DNA of 64,000 nt from an uncultured Flavobacterium sp. (GTDB lineage Bacteria; Bacteroidota; Bacteroidia; Flavobacteriales; Flavobacteriaceae). The position numbers were made by a program, and so were the translations under genes. Below are positions 52,711 to 61,982 of the stretch, piece after piece (position 1 is the stretch's first letter; every line of letters starts with the position of its first letter). The notes under the pieces were generated by a model that worked only from the letters and a program-made list of their open reading frames with translations, ran no database searches and was not told where the DNA came from. Location of the stretch: the NCBI RefSeq assembly GCF_963422545.1, contig NZ_OY730256.1, forward strand, positions 102,383 to 166,382, given 5' to 3'.

Positions 52711-53220
52711 ATGATTTACTTAATTACCGGAGGAGAACGATCAGGAAAAAGCAGTTATGCTCAAAATTTAGCCTTACAACTTTCAAATACTCCAATGTAT
52801 GTGGCGACAGCCAGAAAATGGGATTCTGATTTTCAGAACAGAATAGACAGACATCAACAAGAACGCGACGAACGCTGGACAAATATTGAGAAGGAAAAAC
52901 ATTTGAGCGAAATTGATTTTACCGGAAAAGTAGCTTTAATTGATTGCGTAACACTCTGGTTAACGAATTTTTTTGTGGATCATAAAAATGATGTCACTTT
53001 AAGTTTAGAAGACGCTAAAAAAGAATTTCTTTCGATTGCCAATCAGGAAAATGCAACTTTGATTATTGTAACAAACGAAATTGGAATGGGCGTTCATGCT
53101 GACACTCACATTGGCAGAAAATTTACCGAATTGCAAGGTTGGATGAATCAATTTCTGGCTTCAAATGCAAATGAGGTTGTGTTGATGGTTTCTGGAATTC
53201 CGGTTAAGATAAAAGGCTAA
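52711..53220 (+). CDS. cobU: Adenosylcobinamide kinase / adenosylcobinamide-phosphate guanylyltransferase
   Basis: A protein of 169 aa. P-loop ITGGERSGKSSYAQ, RHQQERDERWTNIE with the catalytic His, LIDCVTLWLTN and ITNEIGMGVHADTHIGR-like VTNEIGMGVHAD. It activates cobinamide to GDP-cobinamide for the lower-ligand assembly. First Cob gene of the salvage set. Confidence 0.92.
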   Translation: MIYLITGGERSGKSSYAQNLALQLSNTPMYVATARKWDSDFQNRIDRHQQERDERWTNIEKEKHLSEIDFTGKVALIDCVTLWLTNFFVDHKNDVTLSLEDAKKEFLSIANQENATLIIVTNEIGMGVHADTHIGRKFTELQGWMNQFLASNANEVVLMVSGIPVKIKG

Positions 53221-53405
53221 CAATGTCAAAAATCAATATCAATATCAATTGCAAGAATCGACAATAAAAAGAAATTCCAAATTCCAAAGCTATACTTTAC
53301 CTTTACATAATCTTCAATATTGATTTTTTGAAATTGATATTGTCATTGAACTTTTTAATTGATATTGAGTTGGAATTTGGAATTTAAAAAAATTGGAATT
53401 TAAAG

Positions 53406-55085
53406 ATGAGCTATTTAGATGATATTTTAAAATCACGCCGCGATACCCGACACTTTACTACGGATGCGGTACCAGACGAAGTAATCGAGAAGGCTTTGCA
53501 GGCTGGACATTGGGCGCCATCTGTTGGGTTGACTGATGCTACGAGATATTATCTTATAAAATCAGATGAGGTTAAAAGTGCTATTAAAGATTTGTTTTTG
53601 GATTATAATAAAAAAGCAGAATCGCTAACCGATAATCCGGAACAAAAGGAACATTACAGATCACTGAAATTAGAAGCCATTGAAGAAGCCCCAATCGGGC
53701 TTATTATTGCTTACGATAGATCTGTTTTAAATCAATTCACAATTGGAACTGTTGGCAGTAATGAAGCTGTAAAATTTAGTTCGGTTTGTGCGGCTCAGAA
53801 TATTTGGCTTTCGCTTACGGAGCAAGGTTATGGTATGGGCTGGGTCTCGATTTTAAATTATTATCAGTTTAAGAAGATTCTTGATTTACCTGAAAATATT
53901 GAACCTTTGGGTTATTTCTGTATTGGGAAACCGGCAACAAATTATGACAATCAGCCAATGCTGCAACAATTGCAGTGGAAGCAAAAATCAGTAGTTCCAG
54001 ACTTCAAAGAAATTAAAAACATTACTGTAAATCCTGTTTTAGATTTTAGCTTAAAATTTAAAACTTCTGCCGAAAGTAACGATGGTTTCCTCACACTTTT
54101 ACAAGACAAAATAGATTCTAAAACCAAACCTATTGGTGCTTTAGGAACTCTGGAAACTTTGGCATTTCAGATAGCAACGGTTTTTGAAACTTTAAATCCA
54201 AAAATAATAAACCCTAATATTGTAGTTTTTGCAGCTGATCACGGTATTGCAAATCATGGTGTAAGTGCCTATCCGCAAGATGTTACGCGACAAATGGTTG
54301 GTAATTTCCTGGAAGGCGGCGCAGCGATAAATGTTTTTTGTAATCAAAACAATATCCGACTATCGATTGTTGATGCCGGCGTCAATTATGATTTTCCTAC
54401 AAATGCAAATTTAATTCATGCTAAAATTGCAAAAGGAACTCAGTCTTTTTTACATATTCCGGCAATGAGCGAAACTGAATTGCAATTGTGTTTCGAAAAA
54501 GGAAAATCTATTGTTGAAGGTATTGCTAAAACCGGATCTAACTGCATTGGTTTTGGCGAAATGGGAATTGGAAACACTTCGACAGCAGCTGTTTTAATGA
54601 GTCTTTTAACTGGTTTTTCTATTGAAGAATGTGTGGGAAAAGGTACTGGTGTTGAAGATGAAAAACTACTTCAAAAACAAGATATACTCAAAAAAGCTAT
54701 CGAAAATTATTCCGGTCAAGCCGAATTAATGCAACAATTGGCTTACTTTGGTGGTTTTGAAATCATACAAATGGCAAGCGGAATGCTGACTGCTTTTGAA
54801 AATAAAATGTTGATTTTAGTAGACGGTTTTATTTGTAGTGTTGCTTTTTTAATTGCTTTAAAAATAAATCCTGCTATTCATAAAAATGCTGTTTTCTGTC
54901 ATTGTTCGGCCGAAAAAGCGCATCAAAAATTATTAAATTATTTAGATGCCAAACCTATTTTAAACCTGGATTTGCGTCTGGGCGAAGGAACTGGTTGTGC
55001 TGTTGCTTTTCCTATTTTAAAATCGGCGGAAGCCTTTTTGAATGAAATGGCTAGTTTTGAAAGCGCCGGGGTTAGCAGAAAGTAG
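53406..55085 (+). CDS. cobT: BluB-CobT fusion: DMB synthase and nicotinate-nucleotide:DMB phosphoribosyltransferase
   Basis: A protein of 559 aa. Residues 1-210 are a BluB-type nitroreductase-fold domain (SRRDTRHFTTDAVPDEVIEKALQAGHWAPSVGLTDATRYYL, GMGWVSILNYYQFKK). It makes 5,6-dimethylbenzimidazole from FMN. Residues about 225-559 are CobT (TLLQDKIDSKTKPIGALGTLETLAF, FAADHGIANHGVSAYPQDVTRQM, GIGNTSTAAVL, CHCSAEKAHQ) that activates DMB to alpha-ribazole phosphate. One polypeptide thus makes and activates the lower ligand. Confidence 0.93.
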   Translation: MSYLDDILKSRRDTRHFTTDAVPDEVIEKALQAGHWAPSVGLTDATRYYLIKSDEVKSAIKDLFLDYNKKAESLTDNPEQKEHYRSLKLEAIEEAPIGLIIAYDRSVLNQFTIGTVGSNEAVKFSSVCAAQNIWLSLTEQGYGMGWVSILNYYQFKKILDLPENIEPLGYFCIGKPATNYDNQPMLQQLQWKQKSVVPDFKEIKNITVNPVLDFSLKFKTSAESNDGFLTLLQDKIDSKTKPIGALGTLETLAFQIATVFETLNPKIINPNIVVFAADHGIANHGVSAYPQDVTRQMVGNFLEGGAAINVFCNQNNIRLSIVDAGVNYDFPTNANLIHAKIAKGTQSFLHIPAMSETELQLCFEKGKSIVEGIAKTGSNCIGFGEMGIGNTSTAAVLMSLLTGFSIEECVGKGTGVEDEKLLQKQDILKKAIENYSGQAELMQQLAYFGGFEIIQMASGMLTAFENKMLILVDGFICSVAFLIALKINPAIHKNAVFCHCSAEKAHQKLLNYLDAKPILNLDLRLGEGTGCAVAFPILKSAEAFLNEMASFESAGVSRK

Positions 55086-55123
55086 TTTTCAGTCTCGGTT
55101 TTCAGTCTCAGTTTTCAGTCTCA
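55085..55123 (+). repeat. Tandem 13-bp repeat, three units
   Basis: GTTTTCAGTCTCG then two copies of GTTTTCAGTCTCA, just after the cobT stop. Filler-type repeat; copy number may vary between strains. Confidence 0.8.
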
Positions 55124-55168
55124 GTTTATAGATTTATAACTTAATTTTGCCCTAATCAATTATCTTAA

Positions 55169-55960
55169 ATGAAAAAAGAACTACATATCTTCTTCACCTG
55201 TTTAATGTTCTATACCAGAATTCCATGTCCAAAAAACATTAATCACCATCCCGATTATTTAAATAAAGCAACTAGATATTTCCCAGTAATTGGCTGGATT
55301 GTTGCGAGTATTTCTTTTTTAGCCTTCTATCTTTTTTCATTTTTTCTATCAACAGAAACCGCTGTTATTTTAGCCATTATTGCTTCAATATTGACAACCG
55401 GAGCTTTTCATGAAGATGGCTTTGCAGATGTTTGTGACGGTTTTGGCGGAGGCTGGACCAAAGAAAAAATCCTGGTGATTATGAAAGACAGCGCCATTGG
55501 TGCTTATGGAGCAATTGGTTTGGTTGTACTTTTTTTATTAAAATTCAAATTGCTTTCAGAATCTATTTCCCTTTTCAATAATGAGAACTCTTATCTTCTC
55601 ATTTTCCTTTTATTTATTTCGGCTCACGCTTTAAGTCGTTTAGCCGCGATTTCAATCATTTTTACACATGAATATTCTCGTGATGATGCTTCGAGCAAAA
55701 GCAAACCTATTGCAAAGAATCATAGCTGGAAAGAAATTTTCGGATCATTTTTCTTTGGGTTAATTCCGTTGTTCGTTTTCTCTTATTTTCAATATAAATT
55801 TTTATTGGCGCTTATTCCTGTTTTTGTAATGCGTTATTTTTTGGCTCGTTATTTCCAAAAATGGATTGGCGGTTATACTGGAGATTGCCTTGGTGCGACG
55901 CAACAGGTTTGTGAAGTTGTTTATTATTTAACCATTCTTTTGATATGGAAATTTATCTAG
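55169..55960 (+). CDS. cobS: Adenosylcobinamide-GDP ribazoletransferase
   Basis: A protein of 263 aa with six to seven membrane helices. GAFHEDGFADVCDGFGGGWTKEKILVIMKDSAIGAYG is the CobS signature. It joins adenosylcobinamide-GDP and alpha-ribazole (phosphate). It overlaps cobC by 16 nt. Confidence 0.93.
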   Translation: MKKELHIFFTCLMFYTRIPCPKNINHHPDYLNKATRYFPVIGWIVASISFLAFYLFSFFLSTETAVILAIIASILTTGAFHEDGFADVCDGFGGGWTKEKILVIMKDSAIGAYGAIGLVVLFLLKFKLLSESISLFNNENSYLLIFLLFISAHALSRLAAISIIFTHEYSRDDASSKSKPIAKNHSWKEIFGSFFFGLIPLFVFSYFQYKFLLALIPVFVMRYFLARYFQKWIGGYTGDCLGATQQVCEVVYYLTILLIWKFI

Positions 55961-56481
55961 TTCGGCATACTGAAACTGTTTGCGAAAAAGGAATTTGCTA
56001 CGGACAATCTGATGTTGATCTTGCTGAACCTTTTGACTTAATCTTTGAAAATATTGTTTCGCAATTGCCTGCAGAAGCTATTATTTTTTCGAGCCCTTTA
56101 AAACGTTGCGTTGTTTTAGCAGAATATATCCAGAAGAACATTACAACCATTTTGTTTGAAAAAGAAGAATGCTTAATGGAAATGAATTTTGGCGATTGGG
56201 AAATGAAAAACTGGAACGAAATTCCGCCGGAACAACTCAATCCGTGGATGGAGGATTTTGTGAATGTTAAGGTTTCAAACGGAGAATCTTTTGTCGAATT
56301 GCATAAAAGAGTTGGAGATTTCCTATCTGATCAAATTTCAAAAAAAACAACAAATCCAATTATTATAATAGCCCACGCCGGCGTAATAAGAAGCGTTTTA
56401 TGTCATCATACTTCATTACCTCTAAAGGATGCTTTTAACAACAAAGTAGACTTTGGTCAGGTTATTAAAATAGAATTCTAA
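55945..56481 (+). CDS. cobC: Alpha-ribazole phosphatase (histidine phosphatase family)
   Basis: A protein of 178 aa. RHTET at residues 7-11 is the phosphohistidine site (LVRHTETVCEKGICYGQSDVDL), with IFSSPLKRCV and IAHAGVIRSVL. It removes the phosphate from alpha-ribazole 5'-phosphate. The order cobU, cobT, cobS, cobC forms one set, with a cobalamin riboswitch just after it for the next transcript. Confidence 0.88.
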   Translation: MEIYLVRHTETVCEKGICYGQSDVDLAEPFDLIFENIVSQLPAEAIIFSSPLKRCVVLAEYIQKNITTILFEKEECLMEMNFGDWEMKNWNEIPPEQLNPWMEDFVNVKVSNGESFVELHKRVGDFLSDQISKKTTNPIIIIAHAGVIRSVLCHHTSLPLKDAFNNKVDFGQVIKIEF

Positions 56482-56522
56482 ACCTTGTTTTGTTTAGAAT
56501 TTTCTCTAAATGCTAAAACAAA

Positions 56523-56555
56523 TTTGAAAATTCAATAATTTTAACTTTATCTTTG
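56523..56555 (+). promoter_or_regulatory. Promoter of the btuB riboswitch transcript
   Basis: TTTG at 56523 and TATCTTTG at 56548-56555 with 21 nt between; the riboswitch aptamer begins about 12 nt later. Confidence 0.65.
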
Positions 56556-56566
56556 CACGAAATTAA

Positions 56567-56737
56567 GGTTGTGTTCATTTTAAACACATTAAAAGGGAAT
56601 CAAGTAATAAATCTTGAGCTGTACCCGCAACTGTAAGCTTTGTTCTGAAAAGAATGCTTGTTGTTAACTACAAAACCACTGCTCGCCCCGGCGAATGGGA
56701 AGGTAAACAACAAGACGCAAGCCAGGAGACCTGCCTT
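56567..56737 (+). promoter_or_regulatory. Cobalamin riboswitch
   Basis: It has the conserved core elements in order: AAAAGGGAAT, GAGCTGTACCCGCAACTGTAA, the variable helix and GACGCAAGCCAGGAGACCTGCC. They end about 40 nt before the receptor start at 56780. When B12 is bound it should lower expression of the outer-membrane receptor and lipoprotein behind it. The reading frame open through it from 56654 is not coding. Confidence 0.93.
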
Positions 56738-56779
56738 TGTAACGAATATCGAACTCTCGGGAAAAAGAGTGTAGAAATT

Positions 56780-58633
56780 ATGACTTTAAAAAAACGTTTT
56801 GCTTTTTCTTTGCTATTGTTGTGCCAAATCATTTCGGCGCAAAACGATTCTATTACTAAACTGAAAGAAGTTTTAGTTTCTGACGCAAATCTTAAAAAAT
56901 ATTCCAATTCCCAATCAGTTTTAAAACTCAATGATTCTGTCATTAATAAAAATGAAGCTTTATTGACTGATCTTTTAAACTTCAATTCGACGATTTATTT
57001 CAAGGAATACGGTCGTGGAATGCTCTCGACGGTATCTTTTAGAGGAACTACTTCATCTCAAACGGCTGTAATCTGGAACGGAATCAATATTAATTCCCAA
57101 ATGAACGGAAGCACTGATTTTAATACAATTTCAGGTTCTGACTATAATTCGATAAGTGTAAAAGCTGGTGGAGGAAGTGTAATTTACGGAAGTGGAGCCG
57201 TTGGAGGAACGGTACATTTAAACAATGACCTTAGCTTTTACAAGAGATTTGAAAACAATCTGAAACTTGATTACGGAAGCTTCAACACGATTGGAATCAA
57301 TTATAAAACCAATATTTCGAACGAAAAATGGAGCGCACAAATTGGCTTTTCTAAAAACAGTTCGACAAATGATTATAAGTACATCAATAAATACAATTGG
57401 AAAGGCGAACAGCGCTGGAATCAAAACGGTCAATACGACGTTATAACTATGAGTGCTAATGTAGGCTACAAATTCAACTCTAAAAATAGCCTGAAATTGT
57501 ACAGCCAGACTTCTAATACGGATCGAAATACCTCTTTAATATCAGAATCAGAAACCAAATCCAAATATGTTAATGGTTTCAACAGGAATTTATTAGAATA
57601 TGACGGTGATTTTGGCAAGTTTACAACCAATTTTAAAACGGCTTACATATTCGAAAATTACCAATATTTTGCAGATAATTCGAGTAATATATATACTTAT
57701 GGAAAAACGGAAAGCTTGATTACCAAAGTTGATTTAGGCTATACCATTTTCAAATCAACACAAATAAACGGGGTTTTAGATTACAATAGAACAAAAGGTT
57801 ACGGAAGCGGTTTTGGAAATCACGTTAGAGAAATTAGTTCTGCTGCTATATTAGTAAAACAAGATATTTCGGCAGACTGGAAAAATGAATTTGGAATCCG
57901 AAAAGAGTTTACAGACAATTATGAATCTCCACTTTTATTCTCTTTAGGATCTTCTTACCAATTTGGAAAATTGTATAATTTGAAATTGAATTTATCCCGA
58001 AATTTCAGAATCCCAACTTTTAATGACTTGTATTGGGAAGAAGGCGGAAATCCCAATTTAAAACCTGAAAGTTCTTATCAGGCAGAAATAGGAAACGTTT
58101 TAACCTTCAAAAATATATCATTGACTCAAACCTTTTATTACATGAAAATAAAAGATTTATTACAATGGGTTCCCGGCAAAAATGGTGTCTGGTCACCAAG
58201 AAATACAGATAATGTAAATAGTTACGGAGCAGAAACTTTGTTGAGCTGGAAAAAACAATATGGTAAAAATTGCTTTGGTGCAAATGCTACTTATGCCTAT
58301 ACGGTTTCTAAAGACGAAGCAACCAAAAAACAACTCTTTTTTGTTCCTTTTAATAAAGTAACAGGATCAGTTTCTTATTCAAGAAACAGAATTTCTGCTT
58401 ATTATCAATTCATGTACAATGGCTTTGTATATACAAGAGCCGACAATGATCCAAAAGAAATTATAAACGATTATACGATTTCAAACATCGGAGTTGATTA
58501 TGATTTTAAATTCCTGGACTCATTCAAACTTGGTTTTCAAGTACTGAACATTTTCAATGAAGAGTATGAAAGTTTAGAAGACAGACCTATGCCTGGTCGT
58601 AATTTTAATATGTATTTAACCTTAAAATTTTAA
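56780..58633 (+). CDS. btuB: TonB-dependent vitamin B12 receptor, BtuB-like
   Basis: A protein of 617 aa from the ATG at 56780. The longer frame to 56654 runs back through the riboswitch and is rejected. The signal peptide (residues 1-20, RFAFSLLLLCQIISAQ) is followed by a plug domain (LLNFNSTIYFKEYGRGMLSTVSFRGTTSSQTAVIWNGININ, SVKAGGGSVIYGSGAVGGTVHL) and a 22-strand barrel ending in NFNMYLTLKF. Riboswitch control makes cobalamin the likely ligand. Confidence 0.93.
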   Translation: MTLKKRFAFSLLLLCQIISAQNDSITKLKEVLVSDANLKKYSNSQSVLKLNDSVINKNEALLTDLLNFNSTIYFKEYGRGMLSTVSFRGTTSSQTAVIWNGININSQMNGSTDFNTISGSDYNSISVKAGGGSVIYGSGAVGGTVHLNNDLSFYKRFENNLKLDYGSFNTIGINYKTNISNEKWSAQIGFSKNSSTNDYKYINKYNWKGEQRWNQNGQYDVITMSANVGYKFNSKNSLKLYSQTSNTDRNTSLISESETKSKYVNGFNRNLLEYDGDFGKFTTNFKTAYIFENYQYFADNSSNIYTYGKTESLITKVDLGYTIFKSTQINGVLDYNRTKGYGSGFGNHVREISSAAILVKQDISADWKNEFGIRKEFTDNYESPLLFSLGSSYQFGKLYNLKLNLSRNFRIPTFNDLYWEEGGNPNLKPESSYQAEIGNVLTFKNISLTQTFYYMKIKDLLQWVPGKNGVWSPRNTDNVNSYGAETLLSWKKQYGKNCFGANATYAYTVSKDEATKKQLFFVPFNKVTGSVSYSRNRISAYYQFMYNGFVYTRADNDPKEIINDYTISNIGVDYDFKFLDSFKLGFQVLNIFNEEYESLEDRPMPGRNFNMYLTLKF

Positions 58634-58634
58634 T

Positions 58635-59681
58635 ATGATGAAGTTTAGTAAATTATTTTTAATCGCACTTAGCGTTTCCTTGTTCGTTTCTTGTTCGAAT
58701 GATGACAGCAGCAACGAACCAAAAGGTGTTTACGACAAGGGATTTTTTGTCTTGAATGAAGGAAGTGCAGGACAAGGTTCTGTTTCTTTTTCGAGTAATG
58801 ATTTTAGTGCTTTTACCAAAGATGTTTATACTACAGTTAACGGAGCTGATTTACTTGGAAAATATGCTCAAAACATATTTTTTGACGGTGACAGAGCTTA
58901 TATCATAGCTGGTGGATCTAATGTTATTAACGTTGTTAACAGATATACTTTTAAATTAATTGCAAAAATTGACACAGGTTTAAAAAATCCAAGATATGGA
59001 GTTACTAAAGATGGAAAAGCGTATGTAACTAATGCAAACACTTATGGTAGTCCAACTAATTCTGCAGGATATACTGATGATTATGTTGCGATAATCAATT
59101 TGTCTACTAACACATTTGAGTCTAAAATTGATTTGAATGGTACAGCAAACAGATTAGTTGAAGAAAACGGTAAATTATACATTACTGAACCTTATAACAG
59201 CAGTAAATTATTAGTTGTAAATATTACTACAAAAGCATTAGAAGCTCCTGTAGAAATTGGATCCAGCGCTGATTGTATCAAATTAGAAAATGGAACTTTA
59301 TTTATTTTGAGAGGTCCTTACGGTGACAGAAGTGAAATCGTAAAAGTAAAATTATCAGATAAATCTGTTTCTAAAATTACATTCCCTGCGACTTTAGACG
59401 GAGCATCATTTTTAGACATCTATAATGGTAATATTTACTATACAGTAGGAAATTCAGTTTATGTAATAAGTACCACTGCTACAGCAGCTTCAACAACTGC
59501 AGTATTAACTACTACTGTTGGATATTTATACGGATTTGCTGTTAACAACGATCATATTTACATTGCTGACAGTGGAGATTTTAAAGCAGACAGTAAAGCT
59601 TATATCTACAGCTTAAGCGGAACTTTACAAAAAGAATTAAATGTTGGTGTTGGACCAAATGGTTTTTACTTTAACAACTAA
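58635..59681 (+). CDS. DUF5074 beta-propeller lipoprotein, BtuG-like
   Basis: A protein of 348 aa. The lipobox is SLFVSC (Cys20). The rest is a YncE-type beta propeller with six to seven repeats (VVNRYTFKLIAKIDTG, YVAIINLSTNTFESKIDLNGT, LLVVNITTKALEAPVEIG, AYIYSLSGTLQKELNVGVG). In Bacteroides the surface protein BtuG has such a propeller, binds B12 very tightly and passes it to BtuB. Here it lies 1 nt behind the btuB stop, under the same riboswitch. Confidence 0.8.
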   Translation: MMKFSKLFLIALSVSLFVSCSNDDSSNEPKGVYDKGFFVLNEGSAGQGSVSFSSNDFSAFTKDVYTTVNGADLLGKYAQNIFFDGDRAYIIAGGSNVINVVNRYTFKLIAKIDTGLKNPRYGVTKDGKAYVTNANTYGSPTNSAGYTDDYVAIINLSTNTFESKIDLNGTANRLVEENGKLYITEPYNSSKLLVVNITTKALEAPVEIGSSADCIKLENGTLFILRGPYGDRSEIVKVKLSDKSVSKITFPATLDGASFLDIYNGNIYYTVGNSVYVISTTATAASTTAVLTTTVGYLYGFAVNNDHIYIADSGDFKADSKAYIYSLSGTLQKELNVGVGPNGFYFNN

Positions 59682-59711
59682 TTTTTAGAATTTGTTTTTG
59701 GATTTTTACCC

Positions 59712-59746
59712 AAAAAAAAGGCTTTCATTTCTGAAAGCCTTTTTTT
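59712..59746. terminator. Bidirectional terminator after the btuB transcript
   Basis: AAAAAAGGCTTTCatttctGAAAGCCTTTTTT between convergent genes. Confidence 0.9.
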
Positions 59747-59752
59747 ATGGTT

Positions 59753-61225
59753 TTATTTTAATGATCGTAAAAGTCCTTCAGGAGCTTTTTCAAGATACAT
59801 CTGATCTTTAATTCCGTTCATAGCTTTAGAATCTGTAAAACTCGGTAATTCCAGTCCTTTCCCTTCTTGTACTCTTTTTCCAGTCGAACCTGTAATATTT
59901 GAAATTGCAATACTCAATAATGGTTCTGACGGATCTCCTAAAACTCCCATATTGCCAATAAGCTCTTTTTGTACATAAGTTGGTTTTAATCCATCTGTAT
60001 ATTCTCCAAAATCAGCAGCATTTACAATTTTCAAAACCAAAGGCTGCATTGCATATTTATGATTTGGGTTTCTGTTTGTTTTTCCAAAAGTTGGGGAATC
60101 ATATACTGTAATGGAACCTACATTTTTACCAACAGTTGTATCCCCTATTTGAACTACAGAAATATAAGGTACTAAACCATTTATAACCAATTCACTCGCA
60201 GATGCCGTCCCGCCGGTAGTAATAATATAAATTTTACTTAAATTCAGGCTATTGATTGCTGCTCCATCCATTTTATCAACAAACCTATCATTAAGAGATT
60301 CTGCGTCTTCAGTTTCATAAAAAGCATTTACTTTTGCATTCCACTTAATTTTAGCAAAAATTTTATCGGTAAACTGCCCTGTTATCATACTCGCCAATCG
60401 AGTTGCAGTTTGTATAGAACCACCTCCGTTATATCTTAAATCTAAAACTAAATCAGTTATTCCCTGCGCTTTTAAATCGGCGAAAGCTGCATTAAGTTGC
60501 GCATCATAATTACCATAAAATCCATTATACATCAAATAGCCAATTTTATGACTTCCTGAAGTAATCACTTTATTAATAAAAATAGGATTTTCGTCCAGCG
60601 TTGTTTTCACTAAAGAAACTGATTTTCCGTTAGACTCAAAAGTACTCCCGTTATAAATAACCATATTCAGCGTATAACTATCAGCTGCTAAAAGCGATTG
60701 ATAATTTGAAACCGTTAATTGAGTTCCGTTTATAGCTGTGAAAAGATCACCACGTTTAATGTCTTTTGTTGAAGCATCAGAATTAGGAATAATATAACGT
60801 ACAAAACCAACAAGTTCTGTCGAGCTTCCCGGTTTATAACTTAGTTTAAAATCTACACCATCATTTTTGGAAGTTCCCTGAAGTTCTTGCTCCAGAACGG
60901 TATAATCATTAACAATCCAGCTAAAACGATCAATTGCCTGACCTTTTGGAAATTTACTAATTGGTTTATTCAATAAATCCTGAAATAAATCTTCAGGAGT
61001 AGAATATCCTCTTAAAAATGAATTTAAAGCTTCCTGATTACCAAAACGATTATCGGCCAAATTAGGCACATCGGCTTGCCATAAATAATATTGATTTAAT
61101 CCTTTCCAGATAAAATTATTGATTTGCAAATCAGCAGGAGCCGCCACATCGTCCTGATCTTCACAAGATTGCAAAGAAAATGCAAGTAAAAATAACAGCA
61201 GTACGCTCTTTAAAATTGTTTTCAT
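59753..61225 (-). CDS. S41-family (C-terminal processing-type) peptidase lipoprotein
   Basis: A protein of 490 aa. The lipobox LQSC places the acylated Cys at residue 20. The N-terminal part has NNFIWKGLNQYYLWQADVPNLAD. A PDZ-like domain is near residues 125-205 (IKRGDLFTAINGTQLTV) and the catalytic domain at about 220-400 (LVLDLRYNGGGSIQTA, TGGTASASELVINGL with the Ser nucleophile, TVGKNVGS with the Lys general base). It probably cleaves C-terminal tails of exported proteins. Confidence 0.9.
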   Translation of the reverse strand: MKTILKSVLLLFLLAFSLQSCEDQDDVAAPADLQINNFIWKGLNQYYLWQADVPNLADNRFGNQEALNSFLRGYSTPEDLFQDLLNKPISKFPKGQAIDRFSWIVNDYTVLEQELQGTSKNDGVDFKLSYKPGSSTELVGFVRYIIPNSDASTKDIKRGDLFTAINGTQLTVSNYQSLLAADSYTLNMVIYNGSTFESNGKSVSLVKTTLDENPIFINKVITSGSHKIGYLMYNGFYGNYDAQLNAAFADLKAQGITDLVLDLRYNGGGSIQTATRLASMITGQFTDKIFAKIKWNAKVNAFYETEDAESLNDRFVDKMDGAAINSLNLSKIYIITTGGTASASELVINGLVPYISVVQIGDTTVGKNVGSITVYDSPTFGKTNRNPNHKYAMQPLVLKIVNAADFGEYTDGLKPTYVQKELIGNMGVLGDPSEPLLSIAISNITGSTGKRVQEGKGLELPSFTDSKAMNGIKDQMYLEKAPEGLLRSLK

Positions 61226-61472
61226 ATGGTGGTATCTATGTAGTAGTAACGTAAAAGTAGTATCTTTAGTTTTAACTATAATAAGTTTATTTCATTTTTT
61301 CAATAAAAAAAAATTAAATACTGTTGTAACAAAAAGAATAGTGCTTCGTCTTGACTATATAAGCTAACGAGTAATCTTTCGATTTATAGCATGAAAAGAC
61401 TGTAAAAAAGTCAAAAATCATTGATAGAAAAGATAAATTACAAAATTAACCAAAAACCAAAAACAACCATTT

Positions 61473-61982
61473 ATGAACCAGATTGTGTTTATAGAATTAG
61501 TAAATCCTTTTAAAGACAAAGTTTTTCGTCTGGCAAAACGATTACTCACCAGTACCGAAGAAGCTGAAGATGCTACGCAGGAAGTAATGGTGAAATTATG
61601 GAATAAAAAAGACAATTTAGATGCATACAACAATATAGAAGCTGTTGCAATGACAATGACCAAAAATTATTGTCTGGATCAATTAAAATCAAAAAGAGCA
61701 GGAAATCTTAAAATAGTACATAACAATTTTACAGATCGCGAACCTCAATTAGATAAAAAATTAGAAGACTCTGATAGTCTTGAATGGGTTGAGAAAATTA
61801 TAAATCAGTTGCCTGAACAACTACAAATATTAATTCAGCTTCGCGATGTTGAGCAATATGAATTTGATGAAATTGCAAAAATTGTCAACATGAATGAAAC
61901 GGCTATTCGGGTAGCACTTTCAAGAGCGAGAAAAAAAATACGAGAATCAATGGTTAATACACACAGTTATGGAATTAGTTAA
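61473..61982 (+). CDS. ECF-type sigma factor (second locus)
   Basis: A protein of 169 aa. Region 2: VFRLAKRLLTSTEEAEDATQEVMVKLWNKKDNL; region 4: LPEQLQILIQLRDVEQYEFDEIAKIVNMNETAIRVALSRARKKIRE. It overlaps the next gene by 14 nt, and the downstream pair of DUF4252 genes is likely under its control. The 247-nt spacer upstream has no clear gene. Confidence 0.9.
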   Translation: MNQIVFIELVNPFKDKVFRLAKRLLTSTEEAEDATQEVMVKLWNKKDNLDAYNNIEAVAMTMTKNYCLDQLKSKRAGNLKIVHNNFTDREPQLDKKLEDSDSLEWVEKIINQLPEQLQILIQLRDVEQYEFDEIAKIVNMNETAIRVALSRARKKIRESMVNTHSYGIS

